Origin: Spirochaetales bacterium
GTDB lineage: Bacteria; Spirochaetota; Spirochaetia; Treponematales; Treponemataceae
Reading direction: 5' to 3'
Length of the DNA stretch: 64,000 bases
Assembly (NCBI GenBank): GCA_003252395.1
Contig: QKEL01000012.1
Coordinates: forward strand, 1 to 64,000
The notes under the pieces were generated by a model. It did no database searches. It saw nothing but the letters and a program-made list of their open reading frames with translations, and was not told the DNA's origin. Each line of letters starts with the position of its first letter. Position 1 is the first letter of the stretch. This document shows positions 1 to 9,551 of the stretch, one piece after another. Position numbers and translations under genes: made by a program.

Positions 1-158
1 TGCAGCATATTTGCTGCAGATCTAGCAGTAACTTCGAGAATAAAATACTTAACCAGGTCCTTCTGGACCTTTCTACTTAGCCTACAACGAAATACAGCCA
101 TTCCTTAAGCATAATTCATATGCTTATCTACTACAGCCCCTATTTAAATGGAGGCAAT
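1..158. other. Leader region of the first lipoprotein gene
   Basis: No gene is seen here. Two small inverted repeats are present: TGCAGC/GCTGCA (1-6 and 13-18) and AGGTCC/GGACCT (55-60 and 65-70). The second is followed by only a few T residues, so it could be a weak terminator of a gene outside the window. No convincing promoter pair could be fixed for the gene at 159. Confidence 0.4.
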
Positions 159-1880
159 ATGTATTTGTCTAAAAGTAAGCGGGCCGCTGCGGCCCTCGCG
201 TCTCTGTGCGCGCTCATGGCCTTAGTCGGCTGTGACGCTTTCGGTGCCAAGGAAGAAACGACTCCGAGCACGTCAGGCGCCGTCACCGTACTGAGCGACA
301 ACAGCACGATCGAGATTGAAAGCACCAACCTCGGGGATACCCTGGGGGAATTAGTCACGATCGACCCTGCGGGTCTAGCGAGCAGTTCAGACATCTACCT
401 GCCGGTCCTTCGCTCGGAACTTTATGCCGGAACCGCGCCCTTTATATCCTTTACCTTTGACCGGGCGATCACCTCGATATTCAGCCCCACCACCTCGATC
501 GACGGCAATGGCGACACGGTCTCGCTGTACGTCAGAAACGTCAGCGACAGCGCCGTGATCCTGCTGACCGATCCCGCGCCGGCCGTTTCGGGAAACACCG
601 TACGCTTCAACCTGCCCAGCATCGCGACGCATGAAGCCCTACCCGGCGATACCGAAAACGACAACGAGACCTTCCAAATCGGGAAAAGGTACATGGTCGA
701 CTTCTTCGTGAAAACGGTGGACGGCTTAATCGGCCGGGTAACCGTAGGCTTCATTCCCGTGAACGCGCCGGTCGCCCTGGGGGCCTTCGACGACTCGGAT
801 CTCATGCTGTACGCGAATACGGCAGAAGGCCAGGCTCACTACTCACTTTACCAGATCGACTCTACCCAAGTGTTTTATCTCTTGGGGGCGCAGCCTGCCA
901 CACATACCGATGACGCGAAAGCGGCCGAGGCCGTACGGTCCGGCACCACGACCTACACGACCTTCGGTGATTATAACTCCCGAATGGGCGCTACCCAAAC
1001 CCACGACGCGAACGGTATTTTCTCCAGTCTGGACGCCCTGGATAACGGTACCATGAGCAGAACGACGCGTTACGTCGCCCTGTACTGGGAAAAGGTCGAG
1101 AACGCCACCGAATATTCGGTATACACCACCGATGTCGACGGTAACGAATGGAGCTGGGAATACGTGGAAAGCTTCAACCCGAACGATAACACGGATCCCC
1201 ATTACACCGCCGAGAATTACGTAGTGTACGACTTCGACCTAAGCGCCTACCCCATCACCGGTTATAGGGCCGTCCGCATCGTTCCGAAGAACAATAACCA
1301 GATCGACAACACGCCCGCGGAAATCAGGATCGCAGACACCGTCAGACCCGCCTCCGATATCCCGGCGACCAAGACCGTCGGCGCCTTCAGTATTACGAAT
1401 AACTACGGAATGACCCACGATACCACCGTCGCCCATACCAACGGACATATCGAGCAGATCACCGGCTCGTTGGACCTGAATCTCACTGCTGCCGAACGCG
1501 TGACCGTGACCGACGAAGCCTACGAAATCAGGAACATCTCGAATGGACTGTCGGTGACGATTCCCCAGGCAAACCAGGACGCAGGCTGCGCGATCCTGCC
1601 GCTCACCGCCGACGATGTTACCGCCTTCCTGGGCAATTCGCTCCCGGCAACCAGCAAGGTGTTCACCGTGGGTACCAACCTGATCGGCGTGCTTTCCGCG
1701 ACGAACCAACTCACCGTATACGCCCATCTCGCCTGTTATTACGACGGAACCGGTCCCAACGTAGATTATAACGGAACTACCGTTACGGGAACATTCACCG
1801 TTACCTATGCCGATATGTCCCGCAACCTCATGGTGACGCCAATGTCCTCCAATGGTCTCGTGACTTACACCGAGCAGTAA
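159..1880 (+). CDS. Putative surface lipoprotein
   Basis: I do not recognise a family. The ATG at 159 is preferred over the in-frame ATG at 120 because GGAGG sits 4 bases before it and it directly begins a signal peptide: basic N-terminus, Ala/Leu-rich core and lipobox LVGC with Cys25 as the lipidated residue. The mature part (about 550 aa) is rich in Thr, Asp and Asn, has few Lys and almost no Cys, and looks like beta-sandwich material. A fibronectin-III-like stretch lies around residues 315-400. The product should be an envelope-anchored protein, outer face or periplasm. A strong terminator follows at 1917-1953, so it is transcribed on its own or ends an operon that starts left of the window. 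Function unknown. Confidence 0.8.
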   Translation: MYLSKSKRAAAALASLCALMALVGCDAFGAKEETTPSTSGAVTVLSDNSTIEIESTNLGDTLGELVTIDPAGLASSSDIYLPVLRSELYAGTAPFISFTFDRAITSIFSPTTSIDGNGDTVSLYVRNVSDSAVILLTDPAPAVSGNTVRFNLPSIATHEALPGDTENDNETFQIGKRYMVDFFVKTVDGLIGRVTVGFIPVNAPVALGAFDDSDLMLYANTAEGQAHYSLYQIDSTQVFYLLGAQPATHTDDAKAAEAVRSGTTTYTTFGDYNSRMGATQTHDANGIFSSLDALDNGTMSRTTRYVALYWEKVENATEYSVYTTDVDGNEWSWEYVESFNPNDNTDPHYTAENYVVYDFDLSAYPITGYRAVRIVPKNNNQIDNTPAEIRIADTVRPASDIPATKTVGAFSITNNYGMTHDTTVAHTNGHIEQITGSLDLNLTAAERVTVTDEAYEIRNISNGLSVTIPQANQDAGCAILPLTADDVTAFLGNSLPATSKVFTVGTNLIGVLSATNQLTVYAHLACYYDGTGPNVDYNGTTVTGTFTVTYADMSRNLMVTPMSSNGLVTYTEQ

Positions 1881-1916
1881 GTTCACGTAACGGCGAACAA
1901 TAAGTTCAAGACACGG

Positions 1917-1953
1917 AACCGCGCAGGGCCCAGCCCCGCGCGGTTTTTTTTTT
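1917..1953 (+). terminator. Rho-independent terminator
   Basis: A perfect 8-bp stem AACCGCGC / GCGCGGTT (1917-1924 and 1938-1945) with a 13-base loop runs into ten T residues (1944-1953). It sits 36 bases after the lipoprotein stop and faces the convergent c-di-GMP gene. Confidence 0.9.
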
Positions 1954-2004
1954 ACCTTCCCGAGTTCGCCCCGGCAAGGGTACGCGCACCGCCGGCTGGC
2001 GGGA

Positions 2005-4527
2005 TTACGATTTCTCCCCGGAATGCACGTTCTGCCTCGATCCGGTTTTTTTTCCGTCTGCGTCGGGCTTACAGCGGTAGAGCGGGCCGAGGAGCCGAAA
2101 GACCGCGTCGCCGAGCCGGGCCGCTTCCAAAAGGGCGTCCCGGGGGAAATCGGCGCGGTCGGCCCCTTTCCGGTCAATAAGCGTTTCGGCCAAAAGGTGG
2201 GCCCTTTCATGCAGGAGCTCCAGTTCCCGGCGGTCCTTTTCGGGCAAGGCGCGATGCCCTCCCCTTTCGAGCCACGCGCAGAAACGGCACCGTTTCCGTT
2301 CTGTAATCGGCGGCGCGTCGCGTTGCCCTTCGAGGTATCGCCGCAGCGACAGGACCCAAGAGCGGTGCTCCACGGCGGCGTATACCGACGAAAGGCTTTC
2401 CCTGCCGATGGAGTCCTGGTTTTTCCAAATCGCCGGAGCGTCCCAGGTACCGATCCAATCCCGGAAATCCGATGCGGGCATGGGGCGCGCGATGGCGTAC
2501 CCTTGCGCCCATTCGCAGCCCATGCACAGAAGGATTTCGCCGTGGTCAATGGTCTCGACCCCTTCGGCGATCAGATTCCTCCTGAACGCGGATGCGAGCC
2601 CCACGACGCCTTCGAGTATGGCAAGGTCTTCCGGGTTGTCCAGCAGGTCCCGAACGAAGCTCTGGTCTATCTTTATCAGCCCGGCGGGCAGCCGCTTCAG
2701 GTATTGCAGCGAAGAATATCCGGTCCCGAAATCGTCCAGGGCAAAGCCCACGCCCAGTTCCTCGCACAGGGCGATCAACTCGGACATGCTGCTGATATCG
2801 TCCAGGGCGCTCGTTTCCAGTATTTCCAGTTCCAGGTCGCCGGGCCGCACCCCGGGGTGCCGTTCCAGCGTTTCCCGCAAGCCCGCCGCGAAAGCGGCGT
2901 TCTGCAATTGAAACGCGCTTACGTTCACGCTCACGGGAACGTCCAGGCCCTCGGCGTGCCACGCCTCGATCTGGGCGAGCGCCGTTTCGATAACCCACTC
3001 GCCGAGCCGGATCGAAAGCGGGTGGTTTTCAACGACCGGCAGGAATTCCGAGGGAGGCAGCAGGCCCTTTTTGGGATGCATCCAACGGATCAACGCTTCG
3101 GCCCCGATGAGCGCCCCGGTACGCATATTGACCTTGGGCTGATAGAAGAGCGTGAATTCCCGCCTTTCGAGGGCCCGCTCGATTTGTTTCAGGTTTTCGT
3201 AGCGGCCGCGCACGTTGCGGTCGTATTCCGCGTCGAAAACGTGAAACCGGTTCTTCCCCGATTGCTTTGCCTGGTACATGGCCTGGTCCGCCTGGCGGAG
3301 CAGTTGTTCCGCGTCTACCTCGTCGGTTTGCGGATAGAGGGAAACCCCGAGGCTCGCCGATACCCGCAACTCGACGGAATCCACGAGGACCGGTTGGTTC
3401 ACGGCCTCGAGAAGCCGCGCGATAACGGGGCCCGCGGCGGACATATCGGGCAGGTCCACGAGCACGGCGACGAATTCGTCCCCCCCAAGTCGGGACAGGG
3501 TATCGCCGTCACGAAGCGAGAGCTGCATGCGCCCGGCGAGTTTCGCCAGCAGTTTGTCTCCCGTCTCGTGCCCATGGGTATCGTTGACCGCCTTAAAGCC
3601 GTCAAGATCGAGGTAGGCGATTGCCATATGCATACCCCGGCGCGGGGCCTGCGCCATCGCCTGGACGATCCGGTCCTGCAAAAGGAGGCGATTGGGAAGG
3701 CCCGTGAGCGCGTCATAATGGGCGATTTTTTCGAGCTGGCTTTGGTATTCCTTCAGGGTCGTGATATCTGAAAACTGCGCGATGAAATTCCGGATCTCGC
3801 CCCGCTCGTCGCGGACCGAACTGATATTGAGTAGCTGGGCGTATATGCCCCCGTCTTTCCGCCGGTTCCATAACTCCCCGTTCCAGTGCCCGCGAGAAAG
3901 AAGGGTTTCCCACATGCCCGAATAGAAATCGCCCGTTTGGCGGCCCGAATTGAGGATTCGCGGGTTCTTGCCCAGGGCTTCCTCCCGCCCGTAGCCGGTG
4001 ATATCGGAAAACGCGGGGTTAACGTCGATAATATCGGCGTTGGAATCGGTTATCAGAATTCCTTCCCGGGAATGGGTAAACACGTTGGCCGCGAGCCGCA
4101 GGCTTTCCTCGGCCAGGGTCAGGCGCCGCTTGAGCGCGACGGACTTCAGTATCCGCTCGACGGCCGCCGGCAGGCGTTCTATGAGGTCGGTGTCCTTGAT
4201 CAGGTAGTCCGCGGCGCCCAGCTTCATGATCTCAACCGCCAGGCGTTCGTCGCCCTGGCCGGTCATCATGACGAAGGGAACGGCTACGCCCCGCTCGTTC
4301 AGCGAGACCATCAGGTCCCTGCCCGTCATATCGGGCAGGCGGTAATCGACGAGCATCAGGGAGGGGACATGCCGCCCGACCAAGGCGAGGGCATCCTTCC
4401 CGTCCGGGGAAACCTCCACTTCATAGCCCTGCCTGGACAGGGCCCTGGACGCGAGGTCGCGCAGTCCCGCGTCGTCGTCGACCACGAGAATTCTCGCTTC
4501 GCCGGTTTTCGTCCCGCCGTCAACCAT
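2005..4527 (-). CDS. Response regulator: REC-PAS-GGDEF-EAL with C-terminal CZB-like zinc domain
   Basis: An 840-aa cytoplasmic enzyme for making and degrading cyclic di-GMP. Domains in order: receiver (about 10-125; acidic pocket D17/D18, phospho-acceptor D61, K111), PAS (140-260), GGDEF (265-430; intact GGDEF at 348-352 with an inhibitory-site RxxD at R339/D342, five residues upstream), and EAL (445-690; EAL at 477-479, DDFGTGYSSL and EGVE motifs intact). Both catalytic domains look active, so the net output must be set by regulation. The last about 120 residues hold H721, C747 in a CxxCxW context, H773 and H777, the spacing of the 3His/1Cys CZB zinc domain known from DgcZ and chemoreceptors. 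The start codon lies inside the end of the upstream receiver gene (8-bp overlap), so translation is probably coupled. Phosphate likely comes from the kinase two genes upstream. Confidence 0.92.
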   Translation of the reverse strand: MVDGGTKTGEARILVVDDDAGLRDLASRALSRQGYEVEVSPDGKDALALVGRHVPSLMLVDYRLPDMTGRDLMVSLNERGVAVPFVMMTGQGDERLAVEIMKLGAADYLIKDTDLIERLPAAVERILKSVALKRRLTLAEESLRLAANVFTHSREGILITDSNADIIDVNPAFSDITGYGREEALGKNPRILNSGRQTGDFYSGMWETLLSRGHWNGELWNRRKDGGIYAQLLNISSVRDERGEIRNFIAQFSDITTLKEYQSQLEKIAHYDALTGLPNRLLLQDRIVQAMAQAPRRGMHMAIAYLDLDGFKAVNDTHGHETGDKLLAKLAGRMQLSLRDGDTLSRLGGDEFVAVLVDLPDMSAAGPVIARLLEAVNQPVLVDSVELRVSASLGVSLYPQTDEVDAEQLLRQADQAMYQAKQSGKNRFHVFDAEYDRNVRGRYENLKQIERALERREFTLFYQPKVNMRTGALIGAEALIRWMHPKKGLLPPSEFLPVVENHPLSIRLGEWVIETALAQIEAWHAEGLDVPVSVNVSAFQLQNAAFAAGLRETLERHPGVRPGDLELEILETSALDDISSMSELIALCEELGVGFALDDFGTGYSSLQYLKRLPAGLIKIDQSFVRDLLDNPEDLAILEGVVGLASAFRRNLIAEGVETIDHGEILLCMGCEWAQGYAIARPMPASDFRDWIGTWDAPAIWKNQDSIGRESLSSVYAAVEHRSWVLSLRRYLEGQRDAPPITERKRCRFCAWLERGGHRALPEKDRRELELLHERAHLLAETLIDRKGADRADFPRDALLEAARLGDAVFRLLGPLYRCKPDADGKKTGSRQNVHSGEKS

Positions 4528-4975
4528 TCGCGCCGCCCCCGTCCAAGGGAGGGATCTGCACGACCAGCAGGAAAAGCCCGAGCTGGCGTATCGCGTTCAC
4601 GAAGGCGTCGTATTCCACCGGTTTCGTGATGTAGTTGCTGCAGCCCAGCTCATGGCAGTATTCCACTTCCCGCGGATCGTCGGTGGTGGTAACCATGACC
4701 ACGGGCAATTTCCGCAGCTCCGGATCGTCCTTAATCATCTTAAGGACCTCGGTGCCGTTCACCTTCGGCATCCTTATATCCAGAAGGAGCACGTACGACC
4801 TTCCCCGTTCGCGTTTGGAGCCCTCGCCCCGCTGAAAGAGAAAGTCGATTATTTCCTGGCCGTCCCGAAACCGAAGTATGGGGTTCGCGATCCCGGCCCG
4901 GATAAGGTTTTTTTCGATCAGTTCCGCGTGACCGTCATTGTCATCGGCAATTAAGATGATCACTTCATTGTTCAC
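4520..4975 (-). CDS. Single-domain response regulator (Rcp1/CheY-like)
   Basis: A stand-alone receiver of about 151 aa with the acidic pair ADDND near the N-terminus, phospho-acceptor Asp in LLLDIRMPK, the conserved Thr region VVMVTTTDD and Lys in ITKPVEY. It has no output domain, so it probably relays phosphate or acts through protein contact. The GTG at 4975 is chosen because GGAGG lies 7 bases upstream; the ORF can be extended to an ATG at 5017, but that start has no ribosome site and abuts the kinase stop. It lies between the multi-sensor kinase and the REC-GGDEF-EAL gene, overlapping the latter. This suggests a kinase-to-two-receivers relay (inference). The class resembles the small receivers paired with phytochrome-type or bacteriophytochrome-like kinases. 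Confidence 0.9.
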   Translation of the reverse strand: MNNEVIILIADDNDGHAELIEKNLIRAGIANPILRFRDGQEIIDFLFQRGEGSKRERGRSYVLLLDIRMPKVNGTEVLKMIKDDPELRKLPVVMVTTTDDPREVEYCHELGCSNYITKPVEYDAFVNAIRQLGLFLLVVQIPPLDGGGANG

Positions 4976-5017
4976 GAGCGTGCCTCCAGTCGCTGCTTGT
5001 ATATGCTGTATTTCCAC

Positions 5018-7936
5018 TTAACGCCCTCCCCGAGCCGACGGCAGGGTGACGATAAACGCGCTTCCCTCGCCCACGACCGATTCAACCCTGATTTCCCCGT
5101 ACATGCGCGACAGGGCCTGCCTCACGATGGTCAAACCGATGCCCTCGCCCTCGGTTTTATCGGGATCGAGCCGATGGAAGAGCTCGAAAACATGCTCAAG
5201 ATGGGCTTCCGCGATGCCGACGCCGTTGTCTTCCACCCGGTATACCGCCCGTTCCATCGCGACGGAGCCCCGAACGCGTATCACGGGAGGGCGCCGCGGG
5301 TCCCGGTATTTTACCGCGTTGTTAATGAGGTTCGTGAACACCTGGGTCAGCTGGACGGCGTCGCCCCGACAGGGGGGCAGGTCGTCCACTTTCAGGTCAA
5401 CGTCTTGCTCCTTGAGGATGAAGGACATTGACGCGACGAGCTGGGCGAGGCACCGGTTCATGTCGACGTCCTCGATCAGGAGGGCGGCGCGACCCTGACG
5501 GGATAACTGCAAAAGCCCCTTGAGGAGCCGATCCATTTGGGTCGCGCTGCTCCTGATGCGACTGACCGATTTATCCATGTCGGGCAGGGTTTCCCGAACG
5601 AGCCGCGCGAAGTCGGCCTGGCCCGTACCGCCCTCCAGTGCCGCGCGGATATCCTTCAGGGAATATTCGAGTTCCTTTCCGTAACCCGCGACGTTGACTA
5701 ACGGCGAGCGCAAATCATGGGAAGCCACGTAGACGATTTGCTCAAGCTCTTTGTTTTTCGCGTCGATTACCGCCTGAACGCGCTTTGCTTCGGAAATATC
5801 CATGGTGACGGTGGCAAACGAGTTTTTGGCGGGCGACACGACGGATACCGAGAAATGCTTATCCATGGGCGGAAAGTACGTTTCGTACCGGTACGGCTCA
5901 CCGGTGAGGGCTACCTTGGAATATAAATCGAAATAGGGCGGCTCTGACGTCCCGTAAACGGCGGAGGCCAAGCCGCCAACGGCGCGCTCCCGGGGTATGC
6001 CGGTGACGCGGGTATACGCGTCGTTGCAGTCGACGATGCGATAGTTCACCGGGATTCCCGCCTCGTCGAACACCAGCTCATGGAGCGCCACCATTTCCGA
6101 CATGGAGTCGAACAGGGCCGTAAGCTTGGCCTCGCTGGCGCGAAGGGCCTCGCCGGTGCGCTTCAGGTTCACGATCTCCCAGGTTACGTCCGCGAGAAAG
6201 GATACGATTTGCACGTCGGCCTCGGTATAGTCCCCGGCCTTGTTTCCGACCCCGAAGATCGCCACGACGCGGTCGTTCTTCAGGACCGGCACCGCCAAAT
6301 CCCTGATAATCGGCGAATGTCCTTCCGGTAACCCCCGCTTGTGGGGCAAGGCGGCGTAATCGTTATGGATAACCGGCGCCCGCTGCCGAATGCAGTCTAC
6401 CCAAACGCCGGCCTCGTTCACGGGATAATGCGTATCGAGGCCCTGAACCTTGCAGAATTCCCGCAACGTTCGGGTTGACCAGCTTTGGAGGCTTATGGTC
6501 ATTTGATCCTCGTTCACGAAGTGGTAATAGCCTATCGGGCTTCCGGTAAGCTCGCTGCCCCGGTCGAGGGTTTCCCGCAGCAATTCCTCCAACGTGTGGG
6601 ACGTCGAGAAATTGAAGAGTTCTAGCCGCAGCTGCATCAGAAGCTCGCCCCGTTTGCGCGAGGATATATCGATGCCCAGTCCGACGAAGTATTTCTGACC
6701 GAACAGGGTGAGCGGGGACGCGGTAAAATACATGGGTATGACGGAACCGTCCTTGCGCTGCAGGTCGGCTTCCGCCTCGCCGAATCCCGTTTCTACGGTG
6801 GTCGCAAGACCCGCCGTCACGGCCCGTTGGCTTTCTTCATCGCCTTTGTACCAGTCCATGAGGCGCATGCGGGAAAGTTCTTCCGCGCTATAACCGGTCA
6901 TGAGCTCATGCTTCCGGTTCCAACGGACCAACCGGCCCTCCAGGTCATAGAGGTACAGCATTCCCGGAACGCTATTGAAAATGGCCTCGGTAAGCGCCTT
7001 TTCCCGGACCAATTCCTCTTCGGCGAGCTTTCGGGCGGTAATGTCGTGGAAATGCACCAACGAGGCCCACACTTGACCTTCCGCGTCCCGGATCGGGGAG
7101 CCGAATACCTCCAGCCATAACTCGGTCCCGTCGGGGCGCTCGATGATCATGTCATCTATATGCGAACTTTCGCCTCGCATGCCCTTCACGATCGGTATTT
7201 CCCCCACGGGATAGGGATCGCTCGAGCCGGGCTTATGCGAGCGATAGAGGCCGACGAGATTATCCTTCGTCGCGTCGGGCAAGGACTCCCACCCGAGGAG
7301 CTCCCGCGCGGCGCGATTGGCCACTATCAGCTTACCGGTCGGGGCCTCTACCATGAAAACGCCGCTGGTCAGATTATCCAGAAGGGCGTTCATCATGTCG
7401 TTTCTCCGCCGCAAGGAGCTCTCGCTTTCCGCCAGAGCCCCCGCTATCCGCTTGCGATCGGTAATGTCCGTCGCCACCCCGAGCATGCCGGTCACTGTCC
7501 CCTTATCGTCTTGAAGCACGGTTACGGCGAGGCTTACGGAGATACGCGCGCCGTCTTTGCGGATATAGGTCCATTCCTGTACGTCTTGCCCCCTTTCCCG
7601 GGCCTTGACGGTAAACACGTCGAAACCCCGTATCGGGCGACCGTATTCACGGCTAAGGGCACTTTCGCGCTCGGCGATTTCCGAATCGAGATGGAATAGG
7701 CAGGGCGTTTGTTTTCCGACCATCTCCTCCGCGGAGTAGCCGAGCATCCGCTCGGCGCCCACGTTGAAGAGGGAAATCAGTCCGTCCGGTTTCACCGCGA
7801 TAATCGAGACCGTGCTTGAAGAATCGAGCACGGTTTGGAGTCGGGCCTTGCCGACGCCGAGCCTTCCGACCCAAAAAGCGAGGACGAGTATGAGAAATAG
7901 CTCCAGAGCGACGAGAATGAGCAAGCCGACCGTCAT
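5018..7936 (-). CDS. Multi-sensor histidine kinase (TM-PAS x3-GAF-PAS-HisKA-HATPase)
   Basis: About 972 aa. One hydrophobic segment at residues 3-23 anchors it in the inner membrane; everything after that is predicted cytoplasmic. Domains in order: three PAS/PAC units (about 35-150, 160-285, 290-410), a GAF-type domain (415-570), a fourth PAS (580-700), a HisKA dimerisation domain with phospho-accepting His about 740 (motif SHDLRSP), and an HATPase_c domain with N box NLINNAVKY, G1 EDNGVGI and G2 GEGIGL. There is no attached receiver. The ATG at 7936 is preferred to the upstream GTG at 7981 because GGGGA precedes it and it opens directly into the membrane helix. The gene follows an ABC-F gene by 25 bases and precedes two receiver proteins, its likely partners. 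The ligand of the sensors cannot be read from sequence. Confidence 0.92.
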   Translation of the reverse strand: MTVGLLILVALELFLILVLAFWVGRLGVGKARLQTVLDSSSTVSIIAVKPDGLISLFNVGAERMLGYSAEEMVGKQTPCLFHLDSEIAERESALSREYGRPIRGFDVFTVKARERGQDVQEWTYIRKDGARISVSLAVTVLQDDKGTVTGMLGVATDITDRKRIAGALAESESSLRRRNDMMNALLDNLTSGVFMVEAPTGKLIVANRAARELLGWESLPDATKDNLVGLYRSHKPGSSDPYPVGEIPIVKGMRGESSHIDDMIIERPDGTELWLEVFGSPIRDAEGQVWASLVHFHDITARKLAEEELVREKALTEAIFNSVPGMLYLYDLEGRLVRWNRKHELMTGYSAEELSRMRLMDWYKGDEESQRAVTAGLATTVETGFGEAEADLQRKDGSVIPMYFTASPLTLFGQKYFVGLGIDISSRKRGELLMQLRLELFNFSTSHTLEELLRETLDRGSELTGSPIGYYHFVNEDQMTISLQSWSTRTLREFCKVQGLDTHYPVNEAGVWVDCIRQRAPVIHNDYAALPHKRGLPEGHSPIIRDLAVPVLKNDRVVAIFGVGNKAGDYTEADVQIVSFLADVTWEIVNLKRTGEALRASEAKLTALFDSMSEMVALHELVFDEAGIPVNYRIVDCNDAYTRVTGIPRERAVGGLASAVYGTSEPPYFDLYSKVALTGEPYRYETYFPPMDKHFSVSVVSPAKNSFATVTMDISEAKRVQAVIDAKNKELEQIVYVASHDLRSPLVNVAGYGKELEYSLKDIRAALEGGTGQADFARLVRETLPDMDKSVSRIRSSATQMDRLLKGLLQLSRQGRAALLIEDVDMNRCLAQLVASMSFILKEQDVDLKVDDLPPCRGDAVQLTQVFTNLINNAVKYRDPRRPPVIRVRGSVAMERAVYRVEDNGVGIAEAHLEHVFELFHRLDPDKTEGEGIGLTIVRQALSRMYGEIRVESVVGEGSAFIVTLPSARGGR

Positions 7937-7961
7937 TGATTCCCCGTAAGTGCGCGATATC

Positions 7962-9551
7962 CTAAAAGTATAGGGTATCACACCGTGGGCTCGCCACGAG
8001 TAAACGCCGTTTTTTTCCGCCCGATACGCCCGCCGCCGTTAGTCGCCATTCCTCGCACCCGAGGCTTTCCAAAAACGCCCGGTCATGGGTCACCATTATC
8101 AGGGCGCCCCGGTAAGCGCGGAGGGCGTCGGTAAGCAGGCCGGCGGAGAGGGCGTCGAGGTGGTTCGTGGGCTCGTCCATGACCAGGCAGGCGGTTTCGG
8201 CCCGCATCGCGAGGGCCAGGGCCAGTTTTTTCGTTTCGCCGGGGCTCGCGACTTCCGCCTCAAGAATCGAGGAAGGCTCGGAACCGAGCCGGTAGACGAA
8301 GGATATCGCCTCCGCGCGTTCCCGTTCCCCCAAAAGGCGGACGCGACGGAGTACCCGTTCGCGTTCCTCCCTATCGTATTCCTGGGGGATGAACGAGAGC
8401 CGCCCCGGGCTGTCGCCGGAAATTCCCGCGTGGCGGCGGTCCTGGATGCGGCGAATGAGTTCCAGGAGGAGGGAGGTCTTGCCCGCCCCATTCTCCCCGG
8501 TAATGGCAACCCGTGCATCGCAGCCCAGCGAGAGCTCCCCGTGCGTTATGGTTACGGCGCCGCCGGCGAGGCCGAGGTCGCCGGCGGGAAGGCGGACGAG
8601 AAAATCGGAGCGTAATCGGCTACCGTTGAAGGACGCGCCGGTTTTTCGAGATCCCGGGGCGTCGACGGAGCCGAGGGTATCCGCCTTTCGCGCGATTTCC
8701 GCGGCAAGACGCGCCGCTTTGGCCCCGGAAGCGGCATCCTTGCCCGTGACCCGGGCCGCGTCGACACGACCCTTCCCGTCGTGGTCCTTGGGGGCCAAGC
8801 CGCGCTTCGAAAGCCGCTTCTTCCCCCGGCCGACTTCCGTTGCCGCGGCCGCCCTTCTCGATTCGAGCCGCGCGATCTCGGCTCCCAGGGAATCGCGTTC
8901 GCCGCGAAGCCGCCCGTCTTCGGCGCGGTCGGCGACGAAGGCGGCGGAGGGAGCGCACGCATAGGCGCGCGCGACGGTACCGCGCGGGGTTCTCTTTAGA
9001 ATTACCGTGCGCTCGCACAGGGAATCGAGGAAGGCGACGTTGTGGGAGACGAGGATGCCGATTCCCCGGAAGGTCGAGAGCGCGGAAGAAAGCGTATCGA
9101 GGGCGGCGGAGTCAATGTGGTTCGTCGGCTCATCGAGGACGAGGAGGTCGGGCTTCTTGAGAAGGGCGTCTGCAATCAGAGAGCGCCGCCGCTCTCCGCC
9201 GCTTAACGACTCCCAGCGCCAGGGCCAATCGTCGCCGATACCCAGCCGAGCGATGGCCGCGAGGGCTTCTTGGCCCGAAGTAAGCTCGGGATCGCGAAAA
9301 AAATCGGGCGGGCTTTCCATCTCCTGGCCGAGGTATGCCGCCTTCACCCCGCGATCGCCCCCGGCGACCGTGCCCGAATCGGGCGCCAACCGGCCCAGGG
9401 CCAGGGAGAGCAGCGTGGACTTCCCCGAGCCGTTCACGCCGGCGAGGGCGGTCCAACCCGGCGAAAAGGTGACGGATAGTCCGGAAAAAAGGGGCTGGGA
9501 CAGGGAATCGTGGGTAAAGAAAATATTGGATAGAATCAGTTGATCGTTCAC
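7962..9551 (-). CDS. ABC-F family ATPase
   Basis: A soluble tandem ABC ATPase of about 529 aa with no membrane segments, the layout of ABC-F translation factors that act on the ribosome. The first cassette has Walker A GVNGSGKST (about 38-46), signature LSGGERRR and Walker B LLVLDEPTNHID. A long, charged Ala/Arg/Lys-rich linker (about 190-310) takes the place of the P-site tRNA interaction motif. The second cassette has Walker A GENGAGKTS and Walker B CLVMDEPTNHLD, but its signature reads ASPGETKK rather than LSGGE. The start is the GTG at 9551, preceded by AAAGG at 6-base spacing; an ATG at 9593 is in frame without a ribosome site. Whether it protects ribosomes from an antibiotic or is housekeeping cannot be decided from sequence alone. 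Confidence 0.88.
   Translation of the reverse strand: MNDQLILSNIFFTHDSLSQPLFSGLSVTFSPGWTALAGVNGSGKSTLLSLALGRLAPDSGTVAGGDRGVKAAYLGQEMESPPDFFRDPELTSGQEALAAIARLGIGDDWPWRWESLSGGERRRSLIADALLKKPDLLVLDEPTNHIDSAALDTLSSALSTFRGIGILVSHNVAFLDSLCERTVILKRTPRGTVARAYACAPSAAFVADRAEDGRLRGERDSLGAEIARLESRRAAAATEVGRGKKRLSKRGLAPKDHDGKGRVDAARVTGKDAASGAKAARLAAEIARKADTLGSVDAPGSRKTGASFNGSRLRSDFLVRLPAGDLGLAGGAVTITHGELSLGCDARVAITGENGAGKTSLLLELIRRIQDRRHAGISGDSPGRLSFIPQEYDREERERVLRRVRLLGERERAEAISFVYRLGSEPSSILEAEVASPGETKKLALALAMRAETACLVMDEPTNHLDALSAGLLTDALRAYRGALIMVTHDRAFLESLGCEEWRLTAAGVSGGKKRRLLVASPRCDTLYF

Noticed and set aside
2023..3771. 582-codon plus-strand frame opposite the GGDEF-EAL gene
   Set aside because: It is a shadow of the domain-rich minus-strand gene; no signal, motif or ribosome site supports it.
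7321..7360. Partial match to the TACCGGTCGG motif inside the kinase gene
   Set aside because: Only about 10 bases agree and the palindrome is broken, so it is likely chance.
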